A stretch of 64,000 nucleotides of DNA from an uncultured Burkholderiales bacterium (GCA_937873395.1 CALMYH010000054.1:1-64000), one strand, 5' to 3'. Shown: positions 26,881 through 35,842, numbered from the stretch's first letter. Notes: generated from the sequence alone by a model not told the origin. Numbers and translations: made by a program.

Positions 26881-28155
26881 ATGTCGGCGCCGGGGTTGAG
26901 CGGCGCATGGTTCGGGCCGGAAGCGGCCACCTGGGGCGTGGCCGGGGTGTTTCTGCTCGTGTACCTGGGCATGTTTCTCGGGGGACTGCCCAGGCTCAAG
27001 CTGGACCGGGCCGGGGTCGCCCTGCTCGGCGCGATCGCGGTGATTGCCCTCACGGGTCTGTCGGTGGAAGAAGCGGCACACTCGGTCGACCTGCCGACGC
27101 TGGTGCTGCTGTTTGCCTTCATGGTCGTGTCCGCCCAGATGCGGCTGGGGGGCTTCTATACCGCAGTCACGCGTCGCGTCGGTGGACTGAGCCTTTCGCG
27201 CTCCGCCTTGCTGGCCGTGCTGATTGCGGTCGCGGGCGCCCTGTCGGCCGTGTTTTCCAACGACATCGTCTGCCTGGCCATGACCCCGGTGGTGGCGCGC
27301 CTGTGCCTGCGCCGGGGGCTTGATCCGGTGCCGTTCCTGGTTGGCCTGGCCTGCGCCGCCAACATCGGCTCGGCCGCCACCCTCATCGGCAATCCGCAGA
27401 ACATGCTCATCGGTTCCGTGCTGCAGTTGCCCTTTGGTGGCTACATGGCCCAGGCCGTGCCCCCGGTCCTGGTCACGCTGTTGCTGCTCTGGGGCTGGCT
27501 GGCCTTCGGACCGGGTTCCCGCACCGGTTCGTCCGAACTGCGTCAGGCCGTCGCGGTCAACCTGCCGGACGAGGACCTTCAGCCCTTCGATGCCTGGCAG
27601 ACGACCAAGGGCCTGGTGGTCGCCGTGCTCCTGATGGGGGTGTTCCTGTTCACCGATTGGCCCCGCGAGGTGGCCGCTCTGGTCGGTGCGGGTGTGCTGC
27701 TTCTGAGCCGCCGCATGCACTCATCGGAAGTCATGGGTCTTGTGGACTGGCAGCTGCTGTTGCTGTTCATCGGCCTGTTTGTCGTCAACCATGCGTTCGA
27801 GAGCACGGGACTGGCCGCCGAGGCGGTGCAATGGCTGGCGCAGCAAGGGATCCGGCTGTCCGACCCGGCATCCTTGATGGTGCTCGGTGCGGGCCTGTCC
27901 AATCTGGTCTCCAATGTGCCCGCCGTGATGCTGCTGCTTCCCCACCTCGGTGCCGATGCCCGCCAGACAGGAGCGGCGCTGGCGCTGATCAGCACCTTTG
28001 CCGGCAATCTTCTGCTGGTGGGATCCATTGCCAATCTGATCGTGGTCGATGTGGCCCGACGCCAGGGGGTCGAAATCGACTGGCGCCGGCACGTTCGCAT
28101 CGGCCTGCCGGTCACGCTGGGTTCGCTCGCGGTGCTGTGGTTCTGGCTGTTCTGA
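26881..28155 (+). CDS. SLC13/ArsB-NhaD-type anion permease
   Basis: A 424-residue polytopic membrane protein (about 10-12 helices) of the citrate transporter-like/ion transporter superfamily. Signature blocks are SAVFSNDIVCLAMTPVV in the first half and LSNLVSNVPAVMLLLPHL in the second, an inverted-repeat pair seen in ArsB, NhaD and CitMHS proteins. GSAATLIGNPQNMLIG resembles the substrate-binding hairpin motif. The transported ion (arsenite, citrate, sulfate or Na+) cannot be told from sequence. No arsR or arsC is adjacent, so an arsenite role is not supported. Confidence 0.85.
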   Translation: MSAPGLSGAWFGPEAATWGVAGVFLLVYLGMFLGGLPRLKLDRAGVALLGAIAVIALTGLSVEEAAHSVDLPTLVLLFAFMVVSAQMRLGGFYTAVTRRVGGLSLSRSALLAVLIAVAGALSAVFSNDIVCLAMTPVVARLCLRRGLDPVPFLVGLACAANIGSAATLIGNPQNMLIGSVLQLPFGGYMAQAVPPVLVTLLLLWGWLAFGPGSRTGSSELRQAVAVNLPDEDLQPFDAWQTTKGLVVAVLLMGVFLFTDWPREVAALVGAGVLLLSRRMHSSEVMGLVDWQLLLLFIGLFVVNHAFESTGLAAEAVQWLAQQGIRLSDPASLMVLGAGLSNLVSNVPAVMLLLPHLGADARQTGAALALISTFAGNLLLVGSIANLIVVDVARRQGVEIDWRRHVRIGLPVTLGSLAVLWFWLF

Positions 28156-28161
28156 TCGGAC

Positions 28162-29082
28162 CTAGCGCCGGTTGGCCAGGGACGACAGGTCTTCTTCGTA
28201 GCCCTTGAGCGTGCGCAGGGCCCGCTCGCGTTGCTGCACCGTCGTGCTGTTGTGCAGGGCGGCAAACTGCGCGCAGCCGTGTTGCGCCAGAGAGCGGCTG
28301 TACTCCTGGTAGCCTGCATTGGGCGACTGGCCGATGCGTCGGATGTGGGCGGCGACCAGGGCTTCGGCCTGGTCCGGCCGTGCCTGGATATCGGACACCG
28401 TCTGCAACAGGTCGGCCTGGCGCCTTTGCCGCTCGGCCAGCGTGCGCGCAGGGTCCCAGGGGGAGCGCTGCAACCAGTCGCGCACCAGCTCGCGCTGCTC
28501 GGTGCTCAACCGTCCATAGATGCGTTCGCTGCGGTCGATGGCGGTGGTCAGGCGCTTGCGCAGCCGCTGGGTCTCGTCGCCGAGCAGGAAGTCCCTCTCG
28601 AACCCCCGGTTGCTCTTGCTCTGGTGCCGGCGCTGGTGGTCCAGCTGAGAGGGTGTCAGCGTCTGCGCGAGCCTGGCCAACGGCGGCACGGCACGCCCGG
28701 CGGCGGCGTCAAGCTGGTTTCGGATGACATCGAACTGGGCACAGACCCGATCGGCATCCAGGTCCTCCAGGGCCATGGACTGCCATGCGCGCAGCAGTTC
28801 GACGTATTCGGGCAGGGCCTCATTCCGGTGCCAGTCAAAAAAGGTGTCGATGCCCTGGCGCGCCGCTTCCGACTGCCCGTTGTTGAAGTCCACATGGCCA
28901 TCGAGCCACCAGTAGGTGAGCGCAGGCGCCTGGTTGTAGGCCAGGCGCGCCGCGCTGCAGGCCGTCAGTGTGCCGGCCAGCAGCAGCAGCGCCAGCCATC
29001 GCACGAAACGGCCGGCGATAATGCGCGGCAATGTGTCGCGGGCAGCGCCCTGGCGACGGGTTCCCCTGATCGAGGTGTTCAT
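28162..29082 (-). CDS. DUF6279-like lipoprotein
   Basis: A 306-residue predicted lipoprotein. After a basic N terminus, the hydrophobic stretch FVRWLALLLLAGTLTAC ends in a lipobox with the lipidated Cys near residue 43. YNQAPALTYWWLDGHVDFN then opens a mostly helical, Arg/Gln-rich domain. It fits the DUF6279 family of unknown function. The ATG at 29082 shares the CATG with the glmU start on the other strand. AAAAGG lies only one base before this ATG, so a slightly downstream start is possible. The gene is convergent with the permease (6-base gap). Confidence 0.75.
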   Translation of the reverse strand: MNTSIRGTRRQGAARDTLPRIIAGRFVRWLALLLLAGTLTACSAARLAYNQAPALTYWWLDGHVDFNNGQSEAARQGIDTFFDWHRNEALPEYVELLRAWQSMALEDLDADRVCAQFDVIRNQLDAAAGRAVPPLARLAQTLTPSQLDHQRRHQSKSNRGFERDFLLGDETQRLRKRLTTAIDRSERIYGRLSTEQRELVRDWLQRSPWDPARTLAERQRRQADLLQTVSDIQARPDQAEALVAAHIRRIGQSPNAGYQEYSRSLAQHGCAQFAALHNSTTVQQRERALRTLKGYEEDLSSLANRR

Positions 29083-30481
29083 GTCCTTTTCTGTGGATGT
29101 GGTGGTGATGGCGGCCGGCAAGGGCACGCGCATGAGAAGCAACAAGCCCAAAGTGTTGCACCGTTTGGGCGGTCGTGCGCTGGCGCAACATGTGATCGAC
29201 ACCGCCGTCCGGTTATCGGCGCGCTCGGTGGTGGTCATCACGGGCCACGAGGCCGAGCGGGTCGAGGCCGGCCTGGCCGCGCCAGCCGGCTGTGCCACGG
29301 CGCTGCGTTATGTGCGGCAGGAGCCACAACTGGGCACCGGCCATGCGGTGCAGCAGGCGGCGCCGCTGCTGCCCGACGACGGGGTCACGCTGGTTCTGTC
29401 GGGCGACGTGCCACTGACCCGGGTCGAGACCCTGCAGGCACTGCTGGACCTGTGCGCGGGTGAGTACCTGGCCTTGCTCACCCTGGAGATGACCGACCCC
29501 ACCGGCTACGGGCGCATCGTGCGCAGTGCCGACGGTTCGGTGCAGGCCATCGTGGAGCAGAAGGACGCGAGCGAGGCGCAGAAGGCCATCACCGAGATCT
29601 ACAGCGGCATCATGGCGGTGCCCACGCGGCTGCTGCGCGGCTGGCTGGCGCGGCTGGACAACCGCAATGCACAGAACGAGTACTACCTGACGGATGTCGT
29701 GAAGTCGGCCGTTGCTGACGGCCAGGGTGTCAAGGCCCACCGCATCCACGACGCGATTCAGGTGGCCGGCGTGAACAGTCCGCTGCAGCTGGCCGAGCTG
29801 GAGCGTGCCCACCAGCGCCGCCAGGCGGAAAGCTTCATGGAGCAAGGGGTGCGCCTGGCCGATCCAGCCCGCTTCGACCTGCGCGGTGAACTGGTCTGCG
29901 GTCAGGATGTGGAGATCGACGTCAACTGTGTGTTCGAAGGCCGCGTGTTGCTGGGCCAGGGCGTGCGCATCGGGGCGAACTGTGTGATAGCCAACGCGCA
30001 GATCGACGACGGCGCGGTGATCCACCCTTTCACCCATATCGACGGCGAGAAGCTCGGGGTGCGCGTGGGCGCGGACGCGCTGATCGGGCCGTTCGCCCGC
30101 CTGCGACCCGGCGCGCAGCTGGGACCTGAGGTCCACATCGGCAACTTCGTCGAAGTGAAGAACAGCACCCTGGCGGCCGGCGCCAAGGCCAACCATCTGG
30201 CGTATCTGGGGGATGCCACCGTGGGCGAACGGGTGAACTACGGGGCCGGCAGCATCACCGCCAACTACGACGGCGCCAACAAGCACCGCACCGTCATCGA
30301 AGCCGACGTGCACGTGGGCAGCAACAGTGTGCTGGTCGCGCCTGTGACCATCGGCGCCGGCGGCACGGTCGGCGCCGGATCGGTGATCACCAAGGACGCG
30401 CCGGCCGGTGCCCTGTCGGTCTCGCGCGGCAAGCCCTTCACCGTGCCGGACTGGAAACGCCCCGCCAAAAAGGCGGGTTGA
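29081..30481 (+). CDS. glmU: Bifunctional GlcNAc-1-P uridyltransferase / GlcN-1-P acetyltransferase
   Basis: A 466-residue enzyme making UDP-GlcNAc for peptidoglycan and LPS. The N-terminal uridyltransferase domain has VVVMAAGKGTRMRSNKPKVLH at about 7-26 and LSGDVPLT near 107. The C-terminal left-handed beta-helix holds the acetyltransferase site: RLRPGAQLG, HIGNFVEVKN, KANHLAYLGDA, GAGSITANYDG, then the C-terminal SRGKPF. The length matches E. coli GlmU (456). GAGGTG precedes the ATG by five bases. The start codon overlaps the divergent lipoprotein start. glmS lies about 1.6 kb downstream. Confidence 0.97.
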   Translation: MSFSVDVVVMAAGKGTRMRSNKPKVLHRLGGRALAQHVIDTAVRLSARSVVVITGHEAERVEAGLAAPAGCATALRYVRQEPQLGTGHAVQQAAPLLPDDGVTLVLSGDVPLTRVETLQALLDLCAGEYLALLTLEMTDPTGYGRIVRSADGSVQAIVEQKDASEAQKAITEIYSGIMAVPTRLLRGWLARLDNRNAQNEYYLTDVVKSAVADGQGVKAHRIHDAIQVAGVNSPLQLAELERAHQRRQAESFMEQGVRLADPARFDLRGELVCGQDVEIDVNCVFEGRVLLGQGVRIGANCVIANAQIDDGAVIHPFTHIDGEKLGVRVGADALIGPFARLRPGAQLGPEVHIGNFVEVKNSTLAAGAKANHLAYLGDATVGERVNYGAGSITANYDGANKHRTVIEADVHVGSNSVLVAPVTIGAGGTVGAGSVITKDAPAGALSVSRGKPFTVPDWKRPAKKAG

Positions 30482-30505
30482 ACCGGCCCACCGGGAGACC
30501 GGCTT

Positions 30506-31231
30506 TCAGTGGCGGGTTTCGCTGAACCCGCTGCGATCGAACCCGCCGCCGTCTGCGCCGGCCGGCGAGCCCAGGCCGGTCAACCGGCCCTTGCGCTCGA
30601 GCTCCATGAGGCCGCTCAGGCCCATGACTTCGGAGTCGCTGAACCCGGTCGCCGGATACAGGCGGTCGAAGTCCGACATCTGGGATTCCAGTTGCTGACG
30701 CACGCTCTGGCGGTCTTCCCGCTCGCGCGGCTTGGGTCGGGGCAGTTCAGCCAGATTCAGCTGCTTGCGGAACTCGGCCGGCGAAGGCATGCGGTGGATG
30801 CCATTCTTGAGAAAGACGAAACGCACACCGGCCGACTTGAGGATGCGGTTCTTCATCTTGACCTGATGGGTCCTGGCCTTGGCGTTGCTCAGGTGGTATT
30901 GCTCGATGTCGAAGGCAAACATGGGTCGGCCATCTTCGCCACAGACGACAAAATCCACTTGCTGGCGCTGCAGCCGCTCTTCGGCCCGGCGGCGGTCACC
31001 CGCCTTGCGTATGGAGAGCATGTCCTTGAGCTTCATGTTGGGCAACACCACCTGGCCGGGAAACGTGTCCTGCAGGTAGTCGAGCATCTGGACCTGTTCG
31101 GTGCTCAGGATGCGCTCTGGTGTGTAGCGGTCATCGCGGCCGGACGGCACCCGGCGGTAGCGCTGGTACAGCCAGATGCCCGCAGCAGCCGCGACCAGGG
31201 CGGCAGTCAACGCAATCCACAGTGGCAGCAT
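30506..31231 (-). CDS. DUF2726 domain protein with N-terminal membrane anchor
   Basis: A 241-residue protein with a single N-terminal membrane helix (about 3-23, LPLWIALTAALVAAAAGIWL) and a DUF2726 domain at about 55-165 (QVQMLDYLQDTF, QQVDFVVCGEDGRPMFAFDI, ILKSAGVRFVFL). The domain has a restriction-endonuclease-like look (D...E.K-type layout) but I see no proof of nuclease activity. A charged C-terminal tail follows. AAGGAG lies five bases before the ATG. It is convergent with glmU (24-base gap). Confidence 0.82.
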   Translation of the reverse strand: MLPLWIALTAALVAAAAGIWLYQRYRRVPSGRDDRYTPERILSTEQVQMLDYLQDTFPGQVVLPNMKLKDMLSIRKAGDRRRAEERLQRQQVDFVVCGEDGRPMFAFDIEQYHLSNAKARTHQVKMKNRILKSAGVRFVFLKNGIHRMPSPAEFRKQLNLAELPRPKPREREDRQSVRQQLESQMSDFDRLYPATGFSDSEVMGLSGLMELERKGRLTGLGSPAGADGGGFDRSGFSETRH

Positions 31232-31254
31232 GCAAGCTCCTTGGGGGTGTCAGG

Positions 31255-31269
31255 GTCCGGTATCCGGAC
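31255..31269. other. Short palindrome upstream of DUF2726 gene
   Basis: GTCCGG and CCGGAC flank TAT in a perfect 6-3-6 inverted repeat, 24 bases upstream of the DUF2726 start. It could be an operator or a leader hairpin. The 208-base space to the Lrp gene holds no other feature I can support apart from the weak terminator at its far end. Confidence 0.35.
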
Positions 31270-31406
31270 TTCTGTACGACGGATGGACTCAGGGAGTTGT
31301 CGAAGAGGTCGCAAGAGTATCCAATTTTCTTCATCCAAGTCCATCCCCCGATCGTGTGATTTGTGACCCAAGTCCGGATGACATGCCCTCCGATCGACCG
31401 ACGGTG

Positions 31407-31430
31407 CAAAAAACCGGTTTCAGCGGTGGC
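31407..31430 (-). terminator. Weak candidate terminator after the Lrp-type gene
   Basis: Reading the minus strand, CACCG, a short loop, CCGGT and six T residues follow within 35 bases of the lrp stop codon. The stem is only four to five base pairs, so this may be an inefficient terminator. Confidence 0.3.
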
Positions 31431-31439
31431 GGGGGCTTG

Positions 31440-31925
31440 TCAGGCGGGCAGGGGCAGCCGCGGATCGAACTTGCTGCGTTTCAGGCTGAAGTAGGTCTTC
31501 ACATTGCGCACGTTCAGGTCGGCGCTGAACAGCCGACGGGACAGGGCGAGGTAGGCCGGCATGTCGGTCGTGTGAACCACCAGCACAAAGTCCGGCCCGG
31601 GGCTGACGCGGTAGCACTGCTGCACCGCCGGCTCGTCCAGCAGGCGCGACTCCAGGGCGTCCAGATGCTCGCTGCCCTGCCGATCGAGCGTCACCTCCAC
31701 CAGCGCCGTCAGTCCGTGCCCGACGGCGGCGGCCATGCGGTCGGTGTGCAGGATGGCCACCTCGCGCTCGATCAAGCCGCGCTCCCTCAGCCGCCGCACA
31801 CGGCGCAGGCAGGTGGCCGGCGACAGGTGGGCGGCCTCGGCAAGGGCCTGGTTGCTGCGGGATGCGTCGATCTGCAGCAGTTCCAGCAGTCGAAAATCGG
31901 CCTCGTCAAGTTGAAATTCGTTCAT
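31440..31925 (-). CDS. Lrp/AsnC-family transcriptional regulator
   Basis: A 161-residue regulator. The N-terminal helix-turn-helix (about 5-62) reads ADFRLLELLQIDASRSNQALAEAAHLSPATCLRRVRRL. The RAM/AsnC_trans_reg effector domain occupies about 65-150 and contains PGPDFVLVVHTTDMPAY. Such proteins form octamers that wrap DNA and respond to amino acids. It is divergent from glmS, and paired AT-rich inverted repeats fill the shared 160-base region, one overlapping this gene's own start. No clear ribosome-binding site precedes the ATG. Confidence 0.92.
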   Translation of the reverse strand: MNEFQLDEADFRLLELLQIDASRSNQALAEAAHLSPATCLRRVRRLRERGLIEREVAILHTDRMAAAVGHGLTALVEVTLDRQGSEHLDALESRLLDEPAVQQCYRVSPGPDFVLVVHTTDMPAYLALSRRLFSADLNVRNVKTYFSLKRSKFDPRLPLPA

Positions 31926-31950
31926 TGTTTTCTATTTGATGAAACAAAAC
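31925..31950. promoter_or_regulatory. Proximal AT-rich inverted repeat in lrp-glmS intergenic region
   Basis: TTGTTT (31925-31930) and AAACAA (31942-31947) form an inverted repeat across the first base of the lrp start codon and its upstream region. The overlapping sequence GATGAAACAAAAC (31938-31950) recurs in inverted form at 32003-32015. The position suggests autoregulation of the Lrp-type gene. Confidence 0.5.
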
Positions 31951-32002
31951 ACCAACATCCTACTTGAATGACGGAATAGTGCGCATCTCTATAAACAACG
32001 AA

Positions 32003-32015
32003 GTTTTATTTCATC
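32003..32015. promoter_or_regulatory. Distal inverted copy of the lrp-side motif, upstream of glmS
   Basis: GTTTTATTTCATC is the reverse complement of GATGAAATAAAAC and matches 12 of 13 bases of the motif at 31938-31950. The copies face each other across 52 bases, about five helical turns, a spacing compatible with DNA wrapping by an Lrp octamer. A TAGCAT -10-like hexamer for glmS lies at 32025-32030. Confidence 0.5.
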
Positions 32016-32085
32016 CGAGGTGGCCTAGCATTGGCGTGCGTCGCCCGGATGGGTCCGGTCGCGTGCCTGCCTGGAGGGCTTGATC

Positions 32086-33945
32086 ATGTGTGGCATCGTC
32101 GCCGGAGTGTCCGGTCGCAACATCGTTCCTGTGCTGGTGCAGGGTCTGCAACGTCTGGAATACCGGGGGTACGACTCCTGCGGGGTCGCGGTGCATGCCC
32201 ACGGGGCGCTCACCCGCGCGCGCAGCACAGCCCGCGTGGCCGAGCTGGCCCAGCAGGTGCAGACCGACGGCATCGGCAGCGGCACCGGCATCGCCCACAC
32301 CCGCTGGGCCACCCACGGCGCGCCGGCGGTGCACAACGCCCACCCCCATTTCAGCCACGGCCCGGGCACCGCGTCGGGCGCGCCCGGACGGGTGGCCCTG
32401 GTGCACAACGGCATCATCGAGAACCACGACGAACTGCGGGCCGAGCTGCAGGCCCGCGGCTACGTGTTCGAGAGCCAGACCGACACCGAGGTCATCGCCC
32501 ACCTGGTCGATGCCCATTATGACGGCGACATCTTTGCCGCCCTGCAGTCGGCGGTGGCGCGGCTGCACGGGGCCTACGCGCTGGCCGTGTTCCACAAGGA
32601 CGAGCCGCTCCGCGTGGTCGGTGCCCGCGCCGGATCTCCCCTGGTGCTGGGGGTCGGCGAGGGCGGCGCGGAGCACTTCCTGGCCAGCGACGCCATGGCC
32701 CTGGCCGGTGTGACCGACCAGATCGTCTACCTCGAAGAAGGTGACCTGGTCGACCTGCAGCTGGGTCGCTACTGGATCACCGACGCGCGTGGCCGAAGCC
32801 ACGAACCGGACCAGCGACCGGTGCGCACGGTGCAGGCCCACAGCGGCGCGGCCGAACTGGGCCCCTACCGGCACTACATGCAGAAGGAAATCTTCGAGCA
32901 GCCGCGCGCCATTGCCGACACGCTCGAAGGCATCGAAGGCATCACCCCCGAACTGTTCGGCGATGGCGCCTACCGCGTCTTCAAGGACATCGACCAGGTG
33001 CTGATCCTGGCCTGCGGCACCAGCTACTACAGCGGCTGCGCGGCCAAGTACTGGCTGGAGTCCGTGGCCCGCATCCCGACGCAGGTCGAGGTGGCCAGCG
33101 AGTACCGCTACCGCACCAGCGTGCCCAACCCGCGCACCCTGGTGGTCACCATCAGCCAGAGCGGCGAGACGGCCGACACCCTGGCCGCCCTGCGCCACGC
33201 CCAGGGCCTGGGCATGACCCAGACCCTGACCATCTGCAACGTGGCCACCAGCGCCATGGTCCGCGAATGCAAGCTGGCCTACATCACACGGGCCGGAGTG
33301 GAGATCGGGGTCGCTTCGACCAAGGCCTTCACCACCCAGCTGGCCGGCCTGTTCCTGCTCACGTTGGCGCTGGCGCAGGTGCGCGGGCACCTGTCCGACG
33401 AACAGGAGGCCAGGTACATCAGGGAAATGCGCCACCTGCCGGTGGCCCTGCAGGCGGTACTCGCACTCGAACCCCAGGTCATCAGCTGGGCCGAAGACTT
33501 CGCCCGCATGGAGAACGCCCTGTTCCTGGGGCGAGGCCTGCACTATCCGATCGCGCTGGAAGGCGCGCTCAAGCTCAAGGAAATCAGCTACATCCACGCC
33601 GAGGCCTACCCGGCCGGGGAGCTCAAGCACGGCCCGCTGGCCCTGGTGACCAGCGCCATGCCGGTGGTGACGGTGGCGCCCAACGACGCGCTGCTGGAAA
33701 AGCTCAAGAGCAACATGCAGGAGGTGCGCGCGCGCGGCGGCGTGCTCTACGTGCTGGCCGACGCCGACACCCGCATCGGCAGCAGCGAAGGCGTGAACGT
33801 CATCCGCATGCCCGAGCACTACGGCGCGCTCTCACCCATCCTGCACGTGGTGCCGCTGCAGCTGCTGGCCTACCACACGGCCCTGGCCAAGGGCACCGAT
33901 GTCGACAAGCCGCGCAACCTGGCCAAGAGCGTGACGGTGGAGTGA
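32086..33945 (+). CDS. glmS: Glutamine-fructose-6-phosphate aminotransferase (isomerizing)
   Basis: A 619-residue enzyme making glucosamine-6-phosphate, the first step towards UDP-GlcNAc. The protein starts MCGIV, with Cys2 becoming the N-terminal nucleophile after Met removal. The glutaminase domain (about 1-240) has [21 protein letters not shown] and [11 protein letters not shown]. Two SIS isomerase domains follow ([19 protein letters not shown] and the C-terminal LAKSVTVE ending). ATG 32086 is fixed by the Cys2 requirement. No glmS ribozyme-like leader is visible. It is divergent from an Lrp-type regulator gene and convergent with the PAS kinase. Confidence 0.97.
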   Translation: MCGIVAGVSGRNIVPVLVQGLQRLEYRGYDSCGVAVHAHGALTRARSTARVAELAQQVQTDGIGSGTGIAHTRWATHGAPAVHNAHPHFSHGPGTASGAPGRVALVHNGIIENHDELRAELQARGYVFESQTDTEVIAHLVDAHYDGDIFAALQSAVARLHGAYALAVFHKDEPLRVVGARAGSPLVLGVGEGGAEHFLASDAMALAGVTDQIVYLEEGDLVDLQLGRYWITDARGRSHEPDQRPVRTVQAHSGAAELGPYRHYMQKEIFEQPRAIADTLEGIEGITPELFGDGAYRVFKDIDQVLILACGTSYYSGCAAKYWLESVARIPTQVEVASEYRYRTSVPNPRTLVVTISQSGETADTLAALRHAQGLGMTQTLTICNVATSAMVRECKLAYITRAGVEIGVASTKAFTTQLAGLFLLTLALAQVRGHLSDEQEARYIREMRHLPVALQAVLALEPQVISWAEDFARMENALFLGRGLHYPIALEGALKLKEISYIHAEAYPAGELKHGPLALVTSAMPVVTVAPNDALLEKLKSNMQEVRARGGVLYVLADADTRIGSSEGVNVIRMPEHYGALSPILHVVPLQLLAYHTALAKGTDVDKPRNLAKSVTVE

Positions 33946-33985
33946 GGAGCCGTGGATCGGTTCACCAATCGTGGTTGTGACACCT

Positions 33986-35566
33986 TCAGCCCTTGAGCTG
34001 AAGCTCGCCGAATCCCGATGGCCTCGGGTGTCGGGGCAGGTGCACAAAGAATGTCGATCCTTCGCCCGGGCGGGACTCGGCCCAGATTTTTCCCCCATGG
34101 GCCTGCACGATGCGTCTGCACATGGCCAGCCCGATGCCGTCGCCCTGAATGCTGTTGTCCGCCACGGCCCGGGAGAACATGGCGAAGATGGCGTCCTGCT
34201 GGTGGCCTGCGAAGCCGCACCCGGTGTCGCGCAGGAACACGGTCCAGCCCTCCGGAGTCTCCTTCGCACCAAACTCCAGTTCGATCACGGGCCGCATCTG
34301 TGAGTACTTGAACGCGTTGTCCAGCAGGTTGCTCCACACGTCGCGGATCAGCACCGGATCGGCGTGCACCACCGGCAGGTCCGAAAGCCCGCAGGAGGTG
34401 AAAACACTTGAAGGAAACGATGACGCGGCTTCGCCGAGGCACTCCGAGACGAGCGAAGGCAGGTCTACGGACGACGGATGGATGCCGTTTCTGCCCATCC
34501 GGCAAAAAGCCAGTATCCCCTCGATCAGGTGCTGAAGCCGGATGCCTGCGGCAATCACCTTGTCGGCATAGGCCATGGCCTGGTCAGCGTCGCCGCTGGC
34601 CATGAGTTGCCTGGTGATCTCGGCATAGCTGACCATATGGCGCACAGGTTTTTTCAGGTCGTGCGACAGGGCATGTGAGAAGGCCTCCAGCGACCGATTC
34701 GCTTCCTCAAGGTGTTGTGTACGCTCATGCACCATGGATTGCAGCCTCTCGTTGGTCTGCCGCTTCTGTTCGATCAGCTCCCGGTACACGGAGACGTCCT
34801 GCACCGTCCACGTCTCCGGCGGGCGGTAGCCTTGCTGCAGTGGTACAGGCAGCGCCCGGCAGCGTACCCATCGTCGCTTCCCTTTGGCCGTGATGATCGG
34901 TAGCTCGAGATCGATGGCTTTCCCGGACTGCAGGTGTTGCCGGGTCATCAGTGGCACATGCTGTCTCACCCCCCGATCGATGAATGTGGTCAGAAAGTCA
35001 ATGGAGCCACGTACAACCGATCGTTCGATATCCAGGAGATCACACACTTCGACCGACCACTCCAGCTCGCCTTCCTTTTCCGTCTGGGCGATGCGCCCGA
35101 GCCTGGCCAGCGCCTGGGCCTCCTGAAGCTGATGCTGAAGTCGGCGGTTGGATTGCTCGAGGGCCCGCTTTTCCGTCACGTCGCTCTGAATCGAGAAGTA
35201 GGCGACAGTCGCGCCCTGGTGGTCTCGAATGGGCTCGATGTTGAGCAGCGCTACGTAGGCTTCACCGCTCTTTCGGTAGTTGATGATCTCCACGCCAACC
35301 ACCGATTGCCCTGCCCTGAGTTTCTCGCCCATGGCAGCAGCCACGCGCTTGTCCGTCAGTGGGCCGCTGAGCACCGCCCCTGCCTTCTGCCCGCGCACTT
35401 CGTCCAGGGTCCAACCCGTGACAGCCGTGTAGGTCCGGTTGACCCAGTTCACCCGCTGATCTCGGTCGGTGATCACCACCATGTTGCCACTCTGCTCTAC
35501 GATCCGCTCGAGGATCAGGAGCCATGAAGTCAGTTCATCGAAATCATCGTTTGCTGTCAGCACCAT
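33986..35566 (-). CDS. Soluble PAS-domain sensor histidine kinase
   Basis: A 526-residue cytoplasmic kinase. One clear PAS domain (about 15-130) has MVVITDRDQRVNWVNRTYTAVTGW and a PAC-like VAYFSIQSDVTEKR end. A second, weaker PAS-like region (about 155-270) and a coiled coil precede the HisKA H-box FSHALSHDLKKPVRHM, with the phospho-His at about 302. The HATPase domain shows NLLDNAFKYSQ, DTGCGFAG and GDGIGLAM. AAGGAG lies three bases before ATG 35566 and six before the next codon, GTG; an ATG 57 bases upstream lacks a ribosome-binding site. There is no membrane segment. It is divergent from the Crp/Fnr gene and lacks an adjacent dedicated regulator. Confidence 0.88.
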   Translation of the reverse strand: MVLTANDDFDELTSWLLILERIVEQSGNMVVITDRDQRVNWVNRTYTAVTGWTLDEVRGQKAGAVLSGPLTDKRVAAAMGEKLRAGQSVVGVEIINYRKSGEAYVALLNIEPIRDHQGATVAYFSIQSDVTEKRALEQSNRRLQHQLQEAQALARLGRIAQTEKEGELEWSVEVCDLLDIERSVVRGSIDFLTTFIDRGVRQHVPLMTRQHLQSGKAIDLELPIITAKGKRRWVRCRALPVPLQQGYRPPETWTVQDVSVYRELIEQKRQTNERLQSMVHERTQHLEEANRSLEAFSHALSHDLKKPVRHMVSYAEITRQLMASGDADQAMAYADKVIAAGIRLQHLIEGILAFCRMGRNGIHPSSVDLPSLVSECLGEAASSFPSSVFTSCGLSDLPVVHADPVLIRDVWSNLLDNAFKYSQMRPVIELEFGAKETPEGWTVFLRDTGCGFAGHQQDAIFAMFSRAVADNSIQGDGIGLAMCRRIVQAHGGKIWAESRPGEGSTFFVHLPRHPRPSGFGELQLKG

Positions 35567-35739
35567 CAACTCCTTGGCGGCCGGAAGTTGGCGTGCGGCG
35601 GGTGGTATCCTGCGCGGCGCCATAGCAGGGGGCTAACAACATCATCGGCGCTTGAAAGAGGAATCTGGCTGGAGAATCGCAGTCGATGTGATCGGCCTCA
35701 CAAAGCACGAGAGTGGCTGCAGGGTTTCATCGTTCAGGC

Positions 35740-35759
35740 TTGCATGAAAATGCATGCAA
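35740..35759. promoter_or_regulatory. 20-bp perfect palindrome upstream of Crp/Fnr gene
   Basis: Arms TTGCATG (35740-35746) and CATGCAA (35753-35759) flank the six bases AAAATG. It lies in the 276-base space between the divergent kinase and Crp/Fnr genes, 83 bases before the latter. Arm length and spacing suit a dimeric helix-turn-helix regulator. The sequence is neither the CRP (TGTGA-N6-TCACA) nor the FNR (TTGAT-N4-ATCAA) consensus. Confidence 0.5.
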
Positions 35760-35764
35760 TTTTC

Positions 35765-35795
35765 TGTTCCGGTGGCCGAGGTGGCGAACGGAACA
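35765..35795. other. Second inverted repeat in the kinase-Crp/Fnr intergenic region
   Basis: TGTTCCG (35765-35771) and CGGAACA (35789-35795) are perfect 7-base arms around 17 bases. The repeat follows the 20-bp palindrome directly and ends 47 bases before the Crp/Fnr start. It may be an additional operator or a leader stem-loop. Confidence 0.35.
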
Positions 35796-35842
35796 TGACC
35801 CGACGCCTGCCTGTGTCGTTCTCCTCCTAGCGTGCACAAGAG

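Noticed and set aside
26881..28155. Arsenite efflux pump (ArsB).
   Set aside because: Only superfamily-level similarity, and no arsR, arsC or arsenic-type context.
31951..32085. Possible glmS ribozyme leader.
   Set aside because: The region is too short and lacks the conserved core pairing; such ribozymes belong mainly to Gram-positive bacteria. Lrp-type sites explain the AT-rich segment better.
32011..33819. Minus-strand open frame of 602 codons opposite glmS.
   Set aside because: glmS is complete and canonical on the plus strand; the antisense product has no domain.
35795..35830. Tiny in-frame peptide start (ATG 35795) ahead of the Crp/Fnr gene.
   Set aside because: It hits a stop after 11 codons, lacks a good ribosome-binding site and overlaps an inverted repeat, so a leader peptide is not supported.
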